From Helicobacter pylori (lineage in GTDB: Bacteria > Campylobacterota > Campylobacteria > Campylobacterales > Helicobacteraceae): a DNA stretch of 64,000 bases. This document shows positions 56,225-64,000 of this stretch, one piece after another. The translations under genes were made by a program, and so were the position numbers. Where the stretch lies: positions 1 through 64,000 of the forward strand of contig NZ_QBAW01000006.1 in assembly GCF_009689985.1 (NCBI RefSeq), read 5' to 3'. A model generated the notes under the pieces. The model did not search any database. It worked only from the letters and a program-made list of their open reading frames with translations, and had not been told where the DNA came from. Each line of letters begins with the position of its first letter. Positions within the stretch are counted from its first letter, which is position 1.

Positions 56225-56947
56225 CTATTTTTGCAAGAAATTTGTCAGGCTTTCTAAAGAGTTTGTCATGATCAATATCCCCATTAAAATAAGCACCAAC
56301 CCTGAAACAATTTCAATCGCGCGGTTGTATTTCTTTAAGGATTTTAAAAACAAAAGCGCTCTTTCTAGCATTAAAGCCACTAATAAAAAAGGGATCGCCA
56401 AGCCCACCACAAACACCACCATAAGCATTAAGCCATAAGCGTCCTTACTCGCGCTCATGATCACAATAGAAGTGAATATCGGCCCGATGCATGGCGTCCA
56501 GCCCAAAGCGAAACTCATGCCCAAAAGAAAGGGGTAAAAGCGTTGCATGCTGTTAGATTTGCTCGCTAAACGAACGCTTTGGGTTTTATACAAAAATGCA
56601 AAACGAAACACGCCTAAAAAATGCAAACCAAAAAGGATCACAATCCCCCCAGCAATATAATTCACCCAGGAAAACGAAAAGCTATGGATAAGCTTGGCCA
56701 TAGACATGCCCACGCCCAAAAACACGAGCGAAAACCCCACCACAAACATCAAGGATTTTAAAAAAACCGAAACCCTTTTAGCCTTGCCATCTTTAATATC
56801 CTCTAAAGAAATTTGAGAAATATAAGACATATACGCCGGGATTAAAGGCAACACACAAGGGCTTAAAAAAGTTAAAATCCCGGCTAAAAGCGAAGTTAAA
56901 AGAGGCGCTGTGTCAAAGAGATTAACAAGCGTGTTATCAAACATCAT
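56225..56947 (-). CDS. ccdA: CcdA-type thiol-disulfide membrane transporter
   Basis: 240 residues, six membrane helices, as in CcdA/DsbD core. The redox pair is SPCVLPLIPAY in the first helix and GWTPCIGPI in the fourth. It passes reducing equivalents from thioredoxin to the periplasm for cytochrome c assembly (H. pylori partner HP0377, a CcmG-like protein). ATG ATG at the start leaves a three-base uncertainty. Confidence 0.92.
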   Translation of the reverse strand: MMFDNTLVNLFDTAPLLTSLLAGILTFLSPCVLPLIPAYMSYISQISLEDIKDGKAKRVSVFLKSLMFVVGFSLVFLGVGMSMAKLIHSFSFSWVNYIAGGIVILFGLHFLGVFRFAFLYKTQSVRLASKSNSMQRFYPFLLGMSFALGWTPCIGPIFTSIVIMSASKDAYGLMLMVVFVVGLAIPFLLVALMLERALLFLKSLKKYNRAIEIVSGLVLILMGILIMTNSLESLTNFLQK

Positions 56948-57000
56948 TCAATCCTTTTTTAAAAATAACCATTTCTTATCTTTTTTAGGATAACAAAACC

Positions 57001-59571
57001 TCACTTAATCTTAGGCACAATTTCGTTATTTTCTACCACAAACGCTACGCTGTCATTCTCTTTAATTTTATCCTCTAAAATGAGTTCAGCGAGCTTGTCT
57101 TCTACCATTTCATAGAGCGCGCGCTTTAAGGGTCTAGCGCCATAAAATCTGTCAAATCCCACTTCAGCGATCAATTCTTTTGCCTCTTCGTCTAGGGTTA
57201 TATTAATGCCCCTTTCAAGTGCTTTTTTTTGAATGTTTTCAAAGAGAATCCCCACGATATTAGCGATAGCATGGCTATCTAGGGCGTTAAAGGAGATGAT
57301 TTCATCTAAGCGGTTTAAAAATTCCGGCTTGAAGAATTGCCTCAAGCCCTCTTTGATCGCTTTTTGTTTGTCGGCTTCACTCAAATTCTCTTCCAAAAGT
57401 GCGCCGCTAGCCACATTACTGGTTAAAATCAAAATCGTGTTTTTGAAATCCACTCTCACGCCCTTACTATCGGTTAAATGCCCTTCATCTAAAACCTGCA
57501 ACAAAAGATTAAACACATCCGGATGGGCTTTTTCCACTTCATCTAACAGCACCACGCTATAGGGTTTTCTGCGCACCGCTTCGGTCAGTTGCCCGCCTTC
57601 TTCATAGCCCACATACCCAGGAGCAGCCCCAATAAGACGGCTTATGGCATGTTTTTCCATGTATTCGCTCATGTCAATTCTTATAAGATTTTTATCGCTA
57701 TCAAACAAGAATTGCGCCAAAGCTTTAGTGCTCTCGGTTTTACCCACGCCCGTTGGCCCTAAAAAGAGAAAGCTCCCTATGGGTTTATTGCTATCGCTAA
57801 GCCCAGCCTTATTCCTTTTAATCGCTTTAGCGATCGCTTTGATTGCTTTTTCTTGCCCCACCACTCTTTTTTGCAATTCGCTTTCAATGTTTAAAACCCT
57901 ATTTTTTTCGCTCTGGAGCATTTTTTGGACCGGGATATGCGTCCATTGGCTAACGATCTCAGCGATGTTGTTTTCGGTTAAAGCGTTTTGCAACAACGCC
58001 CCGTTTTGTTGCATCGCTTCCCATTTGCGCTGCAATTCTTCTTCTTTCTTTTTATTTTCAGGGATTTTAGAGTATTCAATTTCACCCGCTTGCTGGTAAT
58101 CCCCATTGCGCTTAAACCTCTCAGCCTCTTTTTTCAAGCTTTCCGCTTCCATTTTCAAGCGTGAAATTTCTCTAAACACTTCTTTTTCGTTTTCAAATTG
58201 CGCTTCTAATTGGATTTTTTCTTCTTTCAGATCGCTCAATTCTTTAAGGATTTCTTGCATGCGTTTGTGATTGCTCTCTTTTTTTTCCATTTCAAGGGCT
58301 TGTTTTTCCATTTCTAATCTTTGAATGGAGCGCTTAACGCTAGAGAGTTTTGCCGGCTCGGATTCCATTTGCATTTTTAATTGGGCCGCCCCCTCATCAA
58401 TCAAATCAATCGCTTTATCGGGTAAAAACCTATCGGTGATATAACGGCTAGAGAGTTTAGCACTCGCTATGAGCGCGGAGTCATTGATAGTGATATTATG
58501 GTGCGTTTCTAAAGTTTCTTTTAACCCCCTTAAAATCTGTAAAGCCTCATTGATGCTAGGCTCATTGAGTAAAATGGGTTGGAAACGCCTTTGTAACGCC
58601 ATGTCTTTTTCAAAATACTTGCGGTATTCTTTCAAAGTGGTCGCTCCAATCGTGTGCAATTCCCCCCTAGCGAGCGCGGGTTTTAAAATATTAGCCGCAT
58701 CCATGCCCCCCTCACTAGCTCCAGCCCCTACGATCGTGTGGATTTCATCAATGAATAAAATCACATTCGCGCTTTTTTTCACTTCTTCAATCACCTTTTT
58801 CAAGCGCTCTTCAAACTCGCCTCTGTATTTCGCTCCAGCCACCAATAAGCTTAGATCTAAAGCGACGACTCGTTTGTTTAAAAGCGTTTTAGGCACTTCC
58901 TTATTCACAATGCGTTGGGCTAAACCCTCCACAACCGCCGTTTTCCCCACTCCAGGCTCACCCAGTAAAATAGGGTTATTTTTTGTTTTTCTTATCAAAA
59001 TTTGCATCATGCGAATGATTTCTTCATCCCTCCCAATCACCGGATCGAGCTTATTTTCTAAGGCTTTTTGCGTCAAATCAATGCCAAATTTTTCCAAACT
59101 TTCCAAATTAGAATCATCGTTTTTACCTTGAATAGTCGCACCCTTCCTCAAAGCCTCTAAAGTTTTTTGCAATTCCTTAGTGTCTAAATAAGGTTTTAGA
59201 ACGCTTTCAAAAAGGCTCATGTTCGCCAAAAGATACACATCTGTAGCGATGAAAGAATCGCCCGTTTTAGCCATCAAGCCTTGAGCGTTTTCTAAACTTT
59301 GGATTAGAGCTTGGTTTAACTGGATATTTTGCTTGTTGATTTGTGAAACTTTAGCCAACTTATTCAACTCGCTTTGAACGCTAAGCCTTAAGGCTTGAAT
59401 ATCCACAGACATTTTTTGTAAGGCTTGAATGAGGATGCCTTGGGAGTTATTGAGCATGACAAAAAGCATGTGCAAGGGCGTTACTTCAGCGTTTTTATGG
59501 TGTAAAGCTAGAGCGAGCGCGCTGTCTAAAGTCTCATGCAATTGGTCGGTCATTTTTTCAAATAAATTCAT
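57001..59571 (-). CDS. clpB: ClpB disaggregase
   Basis: 856 residues from ATG 59571, spaced 6 from AAGGA (a TTG reading from 59577 is not favoured). N-domain, AAA-1 (GEPGVGKT near 206), the long middle coiled coil (about 400-525), AAA-2 (GPTGVGKT near 605) and a C-terminal domain. It rescues aggregated protein with DnaK after heat shock. A direct repeat TAAAATAGT-GTAAAATAGT lies upstream and may contain the -10. Confidence 0.96.
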   Translation of the reverse strand: MNLFEKMTDQLHETLDSALALALHHKNAEVTPLHMLFVMLNNSQGILIQALQKMSVDIQALRLSVQSELNKLAKVSQINKQNIQLNQALIQSLENAQGLMAKTGDSFIATDVYLLANMSLFESVLKPYLDTKELQKTLEALRKGATIQGKNDDSNLESLEKFGIDLTQKALENKLDPVIGRDEEIIRMMQILIRKTKNNPILLGEPGVGKTAVVEGLAQRIVNKEVPKTLLNKRVVALDLSLLVAGAKYRGEFEERLKKVIEEVKKSANVILFIDEIHTIVGAGASEGGMDAANILKPALARGELHTIGATTLKEYRKYFEKDMALQRRFQPILLNEPSINEALQILRGLKETLETHHNITINDSALIASAKLSSRYITDRFLPDKAIDLIDEGAAQLKMQMESEPAKLSSVKRSIQRLEMEKQALEMEKKESNHKRMQEILKELSDLKEEKIQLEAQFENEKEVFREISRLKMEAESLKKEAERFKRNGDYQQAGEIEYSKIPENKKKEEELQRKWEAMQQNGALLQNALTENNIAEIVSQWTHIPVQKMLQSEKNRVLNIESELQKRVVGQEKAIKAIAKAIKRNKAGLSDSNKPIGSFLFLGPTGVGKTESTKALAQFLFDSDKNLIRIDMSEYMEKHAISRLIGAAPGYVGYEEGGQLTEAVRRKPYSVVLLDEVEKAHPDVFNLLLQVLDEGHLTDSKGVRVDFKNTILILTSNVASGALLEENLSEADKQKAIKEGLRQFFKPEFLNRLDEIISFNALDSHAIANIVGILFENIQKKALERGINITLDEEAKELIAEVGFDRFYGARPLKRALYEMVEDKLAELILEDKIKENDSVAFVVENNEIVPKIK

Positions 59572-59641
59572 TATCAATCCTTTTTGAGTTTTAAAATCTA
59601 CTATTTTACACTATTTTAACCCTTAAAGGTTTTTAAAACGC

Positions 59642-60400
59642 TCACACTAATGATAAACTCTCTAAAATACGCTTTTTAGACAACTCGCAATATTCTTTTT
59701 CAATCTCTAAACCCACGCTAAAACGCCCTAAAGCGTTTGCCTCTAAAATGGTCGTGCCAGATCCGCTAAAAGGATCAAAAATCGTGTCTTCCAAAAAAGA
59801 AAACAATTTAATGCAACGCCTAGGTAATTCCCTTGGGAATGGGGCTGGGTGTTTTAAGCGCTTTTTAGATTCGCCGCTAAAACTCCATAACCCATTCGTA
59901 TAGAGCAAAAACTCCTCTTTACTGATTGTAGAAGTTTGCTTTTGGCGTTTGTATGCGTTTTTATAAAAAACAACGATCAACTCCACAGGAGCGATCGCAT
60001 AAGGCGCGCTAGCTTCCAGCCAACTCCCCCAAGCCGTGCGTCTTGAAATATTGCTTTCATTCCAAATAATCGTATTTTGGTATTTCCAACCGCATTCTTT
60101 AGCTAGTGCAATCATATCAGCCCCTAAACTTTGCTTGCCATGTTTATTCGTGTCTAAAGGGACATTCAAGCACAATCTCGCCTGCTCCTTGCCCCAAAAA
60201 TAACAATTTTTAAGCCAATTCTTGCACCAATTTAAATAGTCATCATAAGCCCTAAAATCATTACTCCCTTGATATTCAACGCTCAAATTATAGGGCGGTG
60301 AAGTGATGCACAAATCATAAAAACCTTTTTCAAAAGTCTCTAAAACGCTGGCATCGCCATGGTATAAATCCAATTTTTCCAAACTGAAATAAGGTTTCAT
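59642..60400 (-). CDS. Type II DNA adenine methyltransferase, beta class (HP0263-like)
   Basis: 252 residues. Motif IV is TSPPYNL (33-39), ahead of motif I-like FSGSGTT near the C-terminus, the beta-class order. The original genome annotation called it an M.HpaI-like enzyme; I do not assign a target site. The start overlaps the REase-like gene by four bases, so the two are a restriction-modification operon. Confidence 0.85.
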   Translation of the reverse strand: MKPYFSLEKLDLYHGDASVLETFEKGFYDLCITSPPYNLSVEYQGSNDFRAYDDYLNWCKNWLKNCYFWGKEQARLCLNVPLDTNKHGKQSLGADMIALAKECGWKYQNTIIWNESNISRRTAWGSWLEASAPYAIAPVELIVVFYKNAYKRQKQTSTISKEEFLLYTNGLWSFSGESKKRLKHPAPFPRELPRRCIKLFSFLEDTIFDPFSGSGTTILEANALGRFSVGLEIEKEYCELSKKRILESLSLV

Positions 60401-61101
60401 AAAAGCCTTCTTAAATCTTCTAACAAATTTTCTATACCCTTAATCTTAGAGCTTTGATCAAAGTGGCTTTTGGCCAAATAGAGGCCGTCTAATTCATGCT
60501 CCATGACGATCCTGGCTTTTTTAGGCCTGTCTTTAAAACTGATCTCATCATCGTTATCCGGCGTTATCATAAAGACTTTAATGTGAGAAGTTACGGGCGA
60601 TTGCAAAAGCTTTAATTTCCAGTAAGGCGTTTCTGTGAAACGCTCTCTGAACGAATTTTTTACCGACAAGATCGCTAGGATTTTGACATTATCCTTGCTA
60701 GCTTGATAAAGAACAATATCTCCATCGGGCAAAACGCTATATCCTCCAAAATGCACCAATAAAGCCCGTTTGACTTTATCTAATTCGCCATTAATGCGCT
60801 TAGCCCTTAAGATTTTATCGTTTGTCATTTTTACATTGTTTTTAATACAAAAATCTTTTAATAAAAGTTCTATAATTTTTTCTAACACCCTTCCTATGGC
60901 GCTCACAAAGCCTTGTCTGGCCAAAATAATGGCTTCTTCCTTGCTTTTATTTTGCTTAATGTAATCGTTCATTTTATGATTCAAAAAGCGTTCTTTTTCT
61001 TGTGCGTAAAAAACCTGTAAAGACTTGTAAGGCTCAGGTTGTTCTCTCATAAAATCTTTAAAACGCTCTAAAATAATATCCGCTAAACTCAATCCAAACA
61101 C
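60397..61101 (-). CDS. Probable type II restriction endonuclease partner (HP0262-like)
   Basis: 234 residues. A PD-(D/E)xK-like core is visible: PDGDIVLYQ then ILAILSVKNSF (Asp, then Val-Lys). Overlap with the methyltransferase gene supports a cognate REase. It may be of the BsaWI-like family, a guess not checked by search. The start is GTG 61101; TTG 61092 is possible. Its -10 is TATAAT at 61125-61130. Confidence 0.7.
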   Translation of the reverse strand: MFGLSLADIILERFKDFMREQPEPYKSLQVFYAQEKERFLNHKMNDYIKQNKSKEEAIILARQGFVSAIGRVLEKIIELLLKDFCIKNNVKMTNDKILRAKRINGELDKVKRALLVHFGGYSVLPDGDIVLYQASKDNVKILAILSVKNSFRERFTETPYWKLKLLQSPVTSHIKVFMITPDNDDEISFKDRPKKARIVMEHELDGLYLAKSHFDQSSKIKGIENLLEDLRRLL

Positions 61102-61124
61102 CTTAATCCATAGAAATCTATCAA

Positions 61125-61130
61125 ATTATA
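61125..61130 (-). promoter_or_regulatory. -10 box of the restriction-modification operon
   Basis: TATAAT on the minus strand in GTATTATAATTTG, 24 bases before the GTG of the REase-like gene, giving a short leader. Back-to-back with the plus-strand -10 of the broken methyltransferase. Confidence 0.7.
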
Positions 61131-61170
61131 ATACAAAACTTTTTCATAATGGCTGGTGTTTGAAACAAGC

Positions 61171-61176
61171 TATAAT
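61171..61176 (+). promoter_or_regulatory. -10 box of the second methyltransferase gene
   Basis: TATAAT on the plus strand. With the predicted start near 61183 and an AAAGGG site at 61194-61199, it points to ATG 61206 as the original start of the methyltransferase, not the TTG at 61160. Confidence 0.6.
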
Positions 61177-61205
61177 ATTGAAAGAATTTAATCAAAGGGC
61201 TAGAT

Positions 61206-61417
61206 ATGCAATTTTTAAATCAGTCTTTAGGATTTTTGGCCTTGATGCTAAAAGAAGTTCAAGCGATGAATTTTTAGAAATCAAACAAGTATCCTTTCAA
61301 AGTCAATTAATCAAAGAATTTAAATTTAAAATGAAACCCATTGATTCAAAAAAACAAGAGCTTATCAATCTTTTTAATCTCAAATTCGGTCGTTTTTCTT
61401 GGGAAAATCATCTTGCA
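61206..61417 (+). pseudogene. Frameshifted N-terminal part of a DNA methyltransferase (HP0261-like)
   Basis: The probable original start is ATG 61206 (AAAGGG upstream), encoding MQFLNQSLGFLALMLKEVQAMNF before a stop at about 61275. The coding character then moves to another frame (EIKQVSFQSQLIKEFKFKMKP...) and runs to a TAA at 61418-61420. The continuing methyltransferase is back in the first frame. So there is a first shift in the region of 61262-61277 (near a T run) and a second near 61390-61405. Annotation pipelines may call 61160-61420 as a hypothetical protein. Confidence 0.6.
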
Positions 61418-62585
61418 TAAAGTTTTTATCATGGAAGCTTTGGAGTGTTTGAAAAGGATAGAAAAAGAAAGCATCCAAACGATCTATATAGACCCCCCTT
61501 ATAACACCAAGAGTTCTAACTTTGAATACGAAGACGCTCATGCTGACTATGAAAAATGGATTAAAGAACATTTGATTTTAGCAAAGGCTGTGTTAAAACA
61601 AAGTGGTTGTATTTTTATTTCTATAGATGACAATAAAATGGCTGAAGTTAAAATCATTGCCAATGAAATTTTTGGAACGCGCAATTTTTTAGGTACTTTT
61701 ATCACTAAACAAGCCACAAGATCTAACGCTAAACACATCAATATTACCCATGAGTATGTTTTAAGCTACGCCAAAAATAAAGCGTTCGCTCCGGGTTTTA
61801 AGATCTTACGAACGCTTTTGCCCATTTATGCTAAACCATTGAAAGATTTAATGCGAACGATTAAGAATGTTTTCAAACAAAAAGGACAAGCTCAAGCCCA
61901 ACTTATCTTAAAAGAACAAATCAAAGAATTATCTAAAAAAGAACATTTTAATTTTTTAAAAAATTATAATTTGGTGGATGAAAAAGGTGAAATTTATTTC
62001 GCTAAAGATTTATCCACGCCTTCACACCCACGCAGCGTAGCGATAGAAGAAATCAGTCTTTTTTTAGAACCCTTAAAAAGCAGAGGGTGGAGTAGCGATA
62101 AAAAGCTTAAGGAGTTGTATTATCAAAACAGACTTATTTTTAAAAATAATCGCCCTTATGAAAAATATTACCTAAAAGAATCGCAAGATAATTGTTTGAG
62201 CGTGTTGGATTTTTATAGCCGACAAGGCACAAAAGATTTGGAAAAATTAGGCTTAAAAGGGCTTTTTAAGACGCCAAAACCGGTAGAATTGATTAAATAT
62301 TTATTGCTATGCTCCACCCCTAAAGATTCTATTGTTTTAGATTTTTTTGCAGGCAGCGGGACAACAGGGCAAGCGGTTATAGAAGTTAATAGGGATTATG
62401 ATTTGAATTGGTCTTTTTATTTGTGTCAAAAAGAAGAAAAAATTAAAAATAACCCGCAAGCTGTTAGCATTTTAAAAAACAAAGGGTATCAAAACACGAT
62501 TCCAAACATCATGCTATTGCGTTTAGAAAAGATCATCAAAAGAAGTGAATACAAGATTTTAAAAACAAAATCTATTTTATTTTAA
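61341..62585 (+). CDS. DNA adenine methyltransferase, type III Mod-like beta class (HP0260-like), N-terminus disrupted
   Basis: Up to 414 residues from ATG 61341; the conserved part begins near GKIILHKVFIMEALECL, which matches the segment before motif IV, IYIDPPYNT (48-56). Motif I, DFFAGSGTTGQA, is near the C-terminus, as in N6-adenine beta methyltransferases. The upstream frame has been broken, but the catalytic core is intact and may still be made from an internal start such as TTG at L25 or ATG at M31. No cognate REase is beside it on this strand. Target site unknown. Confidence 0.75.
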   Translation: MIQKNKSLSIFLISNSVVFLGKIILHKVFIMEALECLKRIEKESIQTIYIDPPYNTKSSNFEYEDAHADYEKWIKEHLILAKAVLKQSGCIFISIDDNKMAEVKIIANEIFGTRNFLGTFITKQATRSNAKHINITHEYVLSYAKNKAFAPGFKILRTLLPIYAKPLKDLMRTIKNVFKQKGQAQAQLILKEQIKELSKKEHFNFLKNYNLVDEKGEIYFAKDLSTPSHPRSVAIEEISLFLEPLKSRGWSSDKKLKELYYQNRLIFKNNRPYEKYYLKESQDNCLSVLDFYSRQGTKDLEKLGLKGLFKTPKPVELIKYLLLCSTPKDSIVLDFFAGSGTTGQAVIEVNRDYDLNWSFYLCQKEEKIKNNPQAVSILKNKGYQNTIPNIMLLRLEKIIKRSEYKILKTKSILF

Positions 62586-62603
62586 ATATTATTTTTCAAA
62601 CCC

Positions 62604-63869
62604 CTACGCTTTACTCACGCTCAAAATTTCAGCGCTCGCTTTGGCTTTTTCATTACTCAATTCAATTTTATCGCCCCTTTTTAATGCCTCTAATTCTACC
62701 GCTTGATTATTTTTGCTCACAAACGCCCCAAATTGGGGCAATTTCAAATGTGCATGAGCGAGTTTGAGGGCGTTTTCTAGTGCGTTTAAGCGCTCTGTTT
62801 TAGTTTGTAAAAAAGGGCTTGTCAATGCTTGAATAGAGATTTTTTCTAAAAGCGTTTTTTTAAAGCGTAAAAATTCTAAGGTTTTATTTTCTAAAGCGAT
62901 TGTTAGTTTCTCTAGCTTTAAAGCGTTTAAATGGTGCTTGTTTTCAAAACTCAATCGTTTCAAAGAAGCCTCTAAATGCTCTAAATGCGCCTTTTTTTGA
63001 TGGAGCAAAATTTTAAAAGAGCGGCACAATTTCACATTAAACCCATCAAGTCTTTGCAACCATTCATCGCTACTAGGGAGCAAAATCTCCATCGCGTTTG
63101 AAGGCGTAGAAGCCCTTAAATCCGCCACTAAATCGCTCAATAAAAAATCGCTCTCATGCCCAATAGCTGACATGCTGAAGGTTTTAGCCAAATACAGAGC
63201 ATCAGCGATTTTTTCATCATTGAAAGAATACAAATCCTCCATGCTCCCCCCACCCCTAGCCATTACAATCGCATCAAAAGCGTTTTTTGTGTCATGAAAA
63301 CTATCCGCATAAGCGATGCTCTCCACCACGCTTTGAACGCACCCCTCCCCTTGCATTAAAGTGTTGATGCAGACTAATTCGCATATCGGCCATCGTTTGG
63401 AAGCGATCTTTTGCATGTCCGCCCAAGCGGCTGAATTTTGAGAAGTGATGACTGCCACTCGTTTAGGAAAATGCGGTTTGGGTAATTTATTTTCTTTATC
63501 AAAATAGCCTTTAAGGCGTAATTTTTCTTTCAATTGCTCTAAAGCTAAAGTTAATGAACCTATATCTTTAGGCTCTATTTCAAAGCAATTGATTTGATAA
63601 TCCCCCCTTGGAACATACACGCTAATGCCCCCAAAAACAACCACTTCCTGCCCTTCTTTTAAAGCGAATTTAAGCCTGTTAGCGTTCCCTTTAAACAGCA
63701 CGCATTTAATGACTGACTGGCTGTCTTTGAGCGAAAAATACGCATGGCCGCTCACCTTATGGATCGTCAAATTACTCACTTCCCCTTGAACCCTAACTTG
63801 CAAAAAAGTCGCTTCTAAAAGGGCTTTGATTTGCGCATTGATTTCGCTCACGCTCAATACATCCACCAA
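62604..63869 (-). CDS. xseA: Exodeoxyribonuclease VII large subunit
   Basis: 421 residues. OB-fold at the N-terminus (VRVQGEVSNLTIHKVSGHAYFSLKD), catalytic domain with VAVITSQNSAAWADM and ARGGGSMEDLYSFNDE, and a C-terminal coiled coil. With XseB it degrades single-stranded DNA. The start is TTG 63869 or, with better spacing from AGGGG, GTG 63866. It converges on the methyltransferase gene with an 18-base gap. Confidence 0.92.
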   Translation of the reverse strand: MVDVLSVSEINAQIKALLEATFLQVRVQGEVSNLTIHKVSGHAYFSLKDSQSVIKCVLFKGNANRLKFALKEGQEVVVFGGISVYVPRGDYQINCFEIEPKDIGSLTLALEQLKEKLRLKGYFDKENKLPKPHFPKRVAVITSQNSAAWADMQKIASKRWPICELVCINTLMQGEGCVQSVVESIAYADSFHDTKNAFDAIVMARGGGSMEDLYSFNDEKIADALYLAKTFSMSAIGHESDFLLSDLVADLRASTPSNAMEILLPSSDEWLQRLDGFNVKLCRSFKILLHQKKAHLEHLEASLKRLSFENKHHLNALKLEKLTIALENKTLEFLRFKKTLLEKISIQALTSPFLQTKTERLNALENALKLAHAHLKLPQFGAFVSKNNQAVELEALKRGDKIELSNEKAKASAEILSVSKA

Positions 63870-63878
63870 CTCCCCCTT

Positions 63879-64000
63879 TTATAGCAAACGAGTGATGTCA
63901 TTGAAAAGCCCTAAAAACATGATAAAAACCAACAACCCCACACCCGCTAGCCACAACGCATTTTGCATAAACGCTGGCAAAGTGATCTTAAAAATATTTT
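63879..64000 (-). CDS. 3' end of a site-2-protease-like gene (RseP family)
   Basis: Only the last 40 codons lie in the window. They encode a final membrane helix (NALWLAGVGLLVFIMFLG) followed by LFNDITRLL and a TAA. That tail, a last helix and FNDITRLL, is typical of RseP-type metalloproteases, which agrees with the gene I know next to xseA in H. pylori (HP0258). Active-site regions are outside the window. Confidence 0.7.
   Translation of the reverse strand, partial: NIFKITLPAFMQNALWLAGVGLLVFIMFLGLFNDITRLL

Overview
The window is Helicobacter pylori chromosome, or a very close relative. The gene content and order match the H. pylori segment I know as HP0258 to HP0313: rseP end, xseA, methyltransferases, clpB, ccdA, pyrC-like, miaB, the PilMNO-like trio, fdxA, waaC, lpxL, tgt, aroB, mtaB, FtsH-like, imaA, lysA, pabB, amiE, flgL, rplU-rpmA, dppABCDF, obg, hemL, pgdA, MFS transporter. 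Base composition, near-absent terminators, extended -10 promoters and tightly overlapping genes also fit. HP numbers are from memory, not from a search. No tRNA, rRNA, insertion sequence or CRISPR array was seen.

Layout. (1) 1-1951 is an accessory, AT-rich zone. It has a 13-bp tandem repeat, a RelE/YafQ-type toxin-antitoxin pair with an altered toxin, and a frameshifted gene fragment. (2) 1952-6257 holds an MFS transporter facing a minus-strand operon of nitrilase-like hydrolase, peptidoglycan deacetylase PgdA, a CxxC protein and a COG0523 GTPase. (3) 6341-16460 runs on the minus strand: small membrane proteins, hemL, a YceI protein, an alginate-lyase-like protein, obg, and the dppABCDF dipeptide importer. 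(4) 16577-21004 has rplU-rpmA, the giant sigma54-driven flgL and amiE with a Fur-box-like palindrome. (5) 21198-25275 is lysA, chorismate mutase, a DUF2156 protein and a fused pabB-pabC. (6) 25323-34043 encodes the 2906-residue VacA-like autotransporter ImaA. (7) 34096-42035 is a compact chain: DUF4149, BioV-like esterase, FtsH-like protein without a protease motif, mtaB, mscS-type channel, aroB and a TrkA-type protein. (8) 42086-61101 has tgt, then LPS genes (lpxL, waaC), ppx/gppA, ferredoxin, an IGPS-like protein, a TPR protein, a PilM/PilN/PilO-like trio, DUF374 acyltransferase, miaB, a small nicking-nuclease family protein, an aminofutalosine-deaminase-type hydrolase, a dihydroorotase-like pseudoenzyme, ccdA, clpB and a type II R-M pair. 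(9) 61160-64000 has a broken second methyltransferase, xseA and the 3' end of an rseP-like gene.

How they work together. Many minus-strand genes overlap by 1-4 bases and are probably co-transcribed and translationally coupled. Themes are cell envelope and motility (PgdA, LPS acyl- and heptosyltransferases, ImaA, FlgL, PilMNO-like), nitrogen and peptide use (Dpp, AmiE), chorismate and folate/menaquinone/biotin branches (AroB, chorismate mutase, PabBC, deaminase, BioV-like), and DNA restriction and repair (R-M, XseA).

Best candidates for second looks are the PilM/N/O-like trio in a species without type IV pili, three apparent pseudoenzymes (FtsH-like, PyrC-like, IGPS-like), the doubly frameshifted methyltransferase, the toxin with a lost stop codon, and repeated Cys-pair modules in ImaA. 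I did not find a clearly new multi-gene system. The PilMNO-like/TPR/CxxC gene group is the nearest thing to one.
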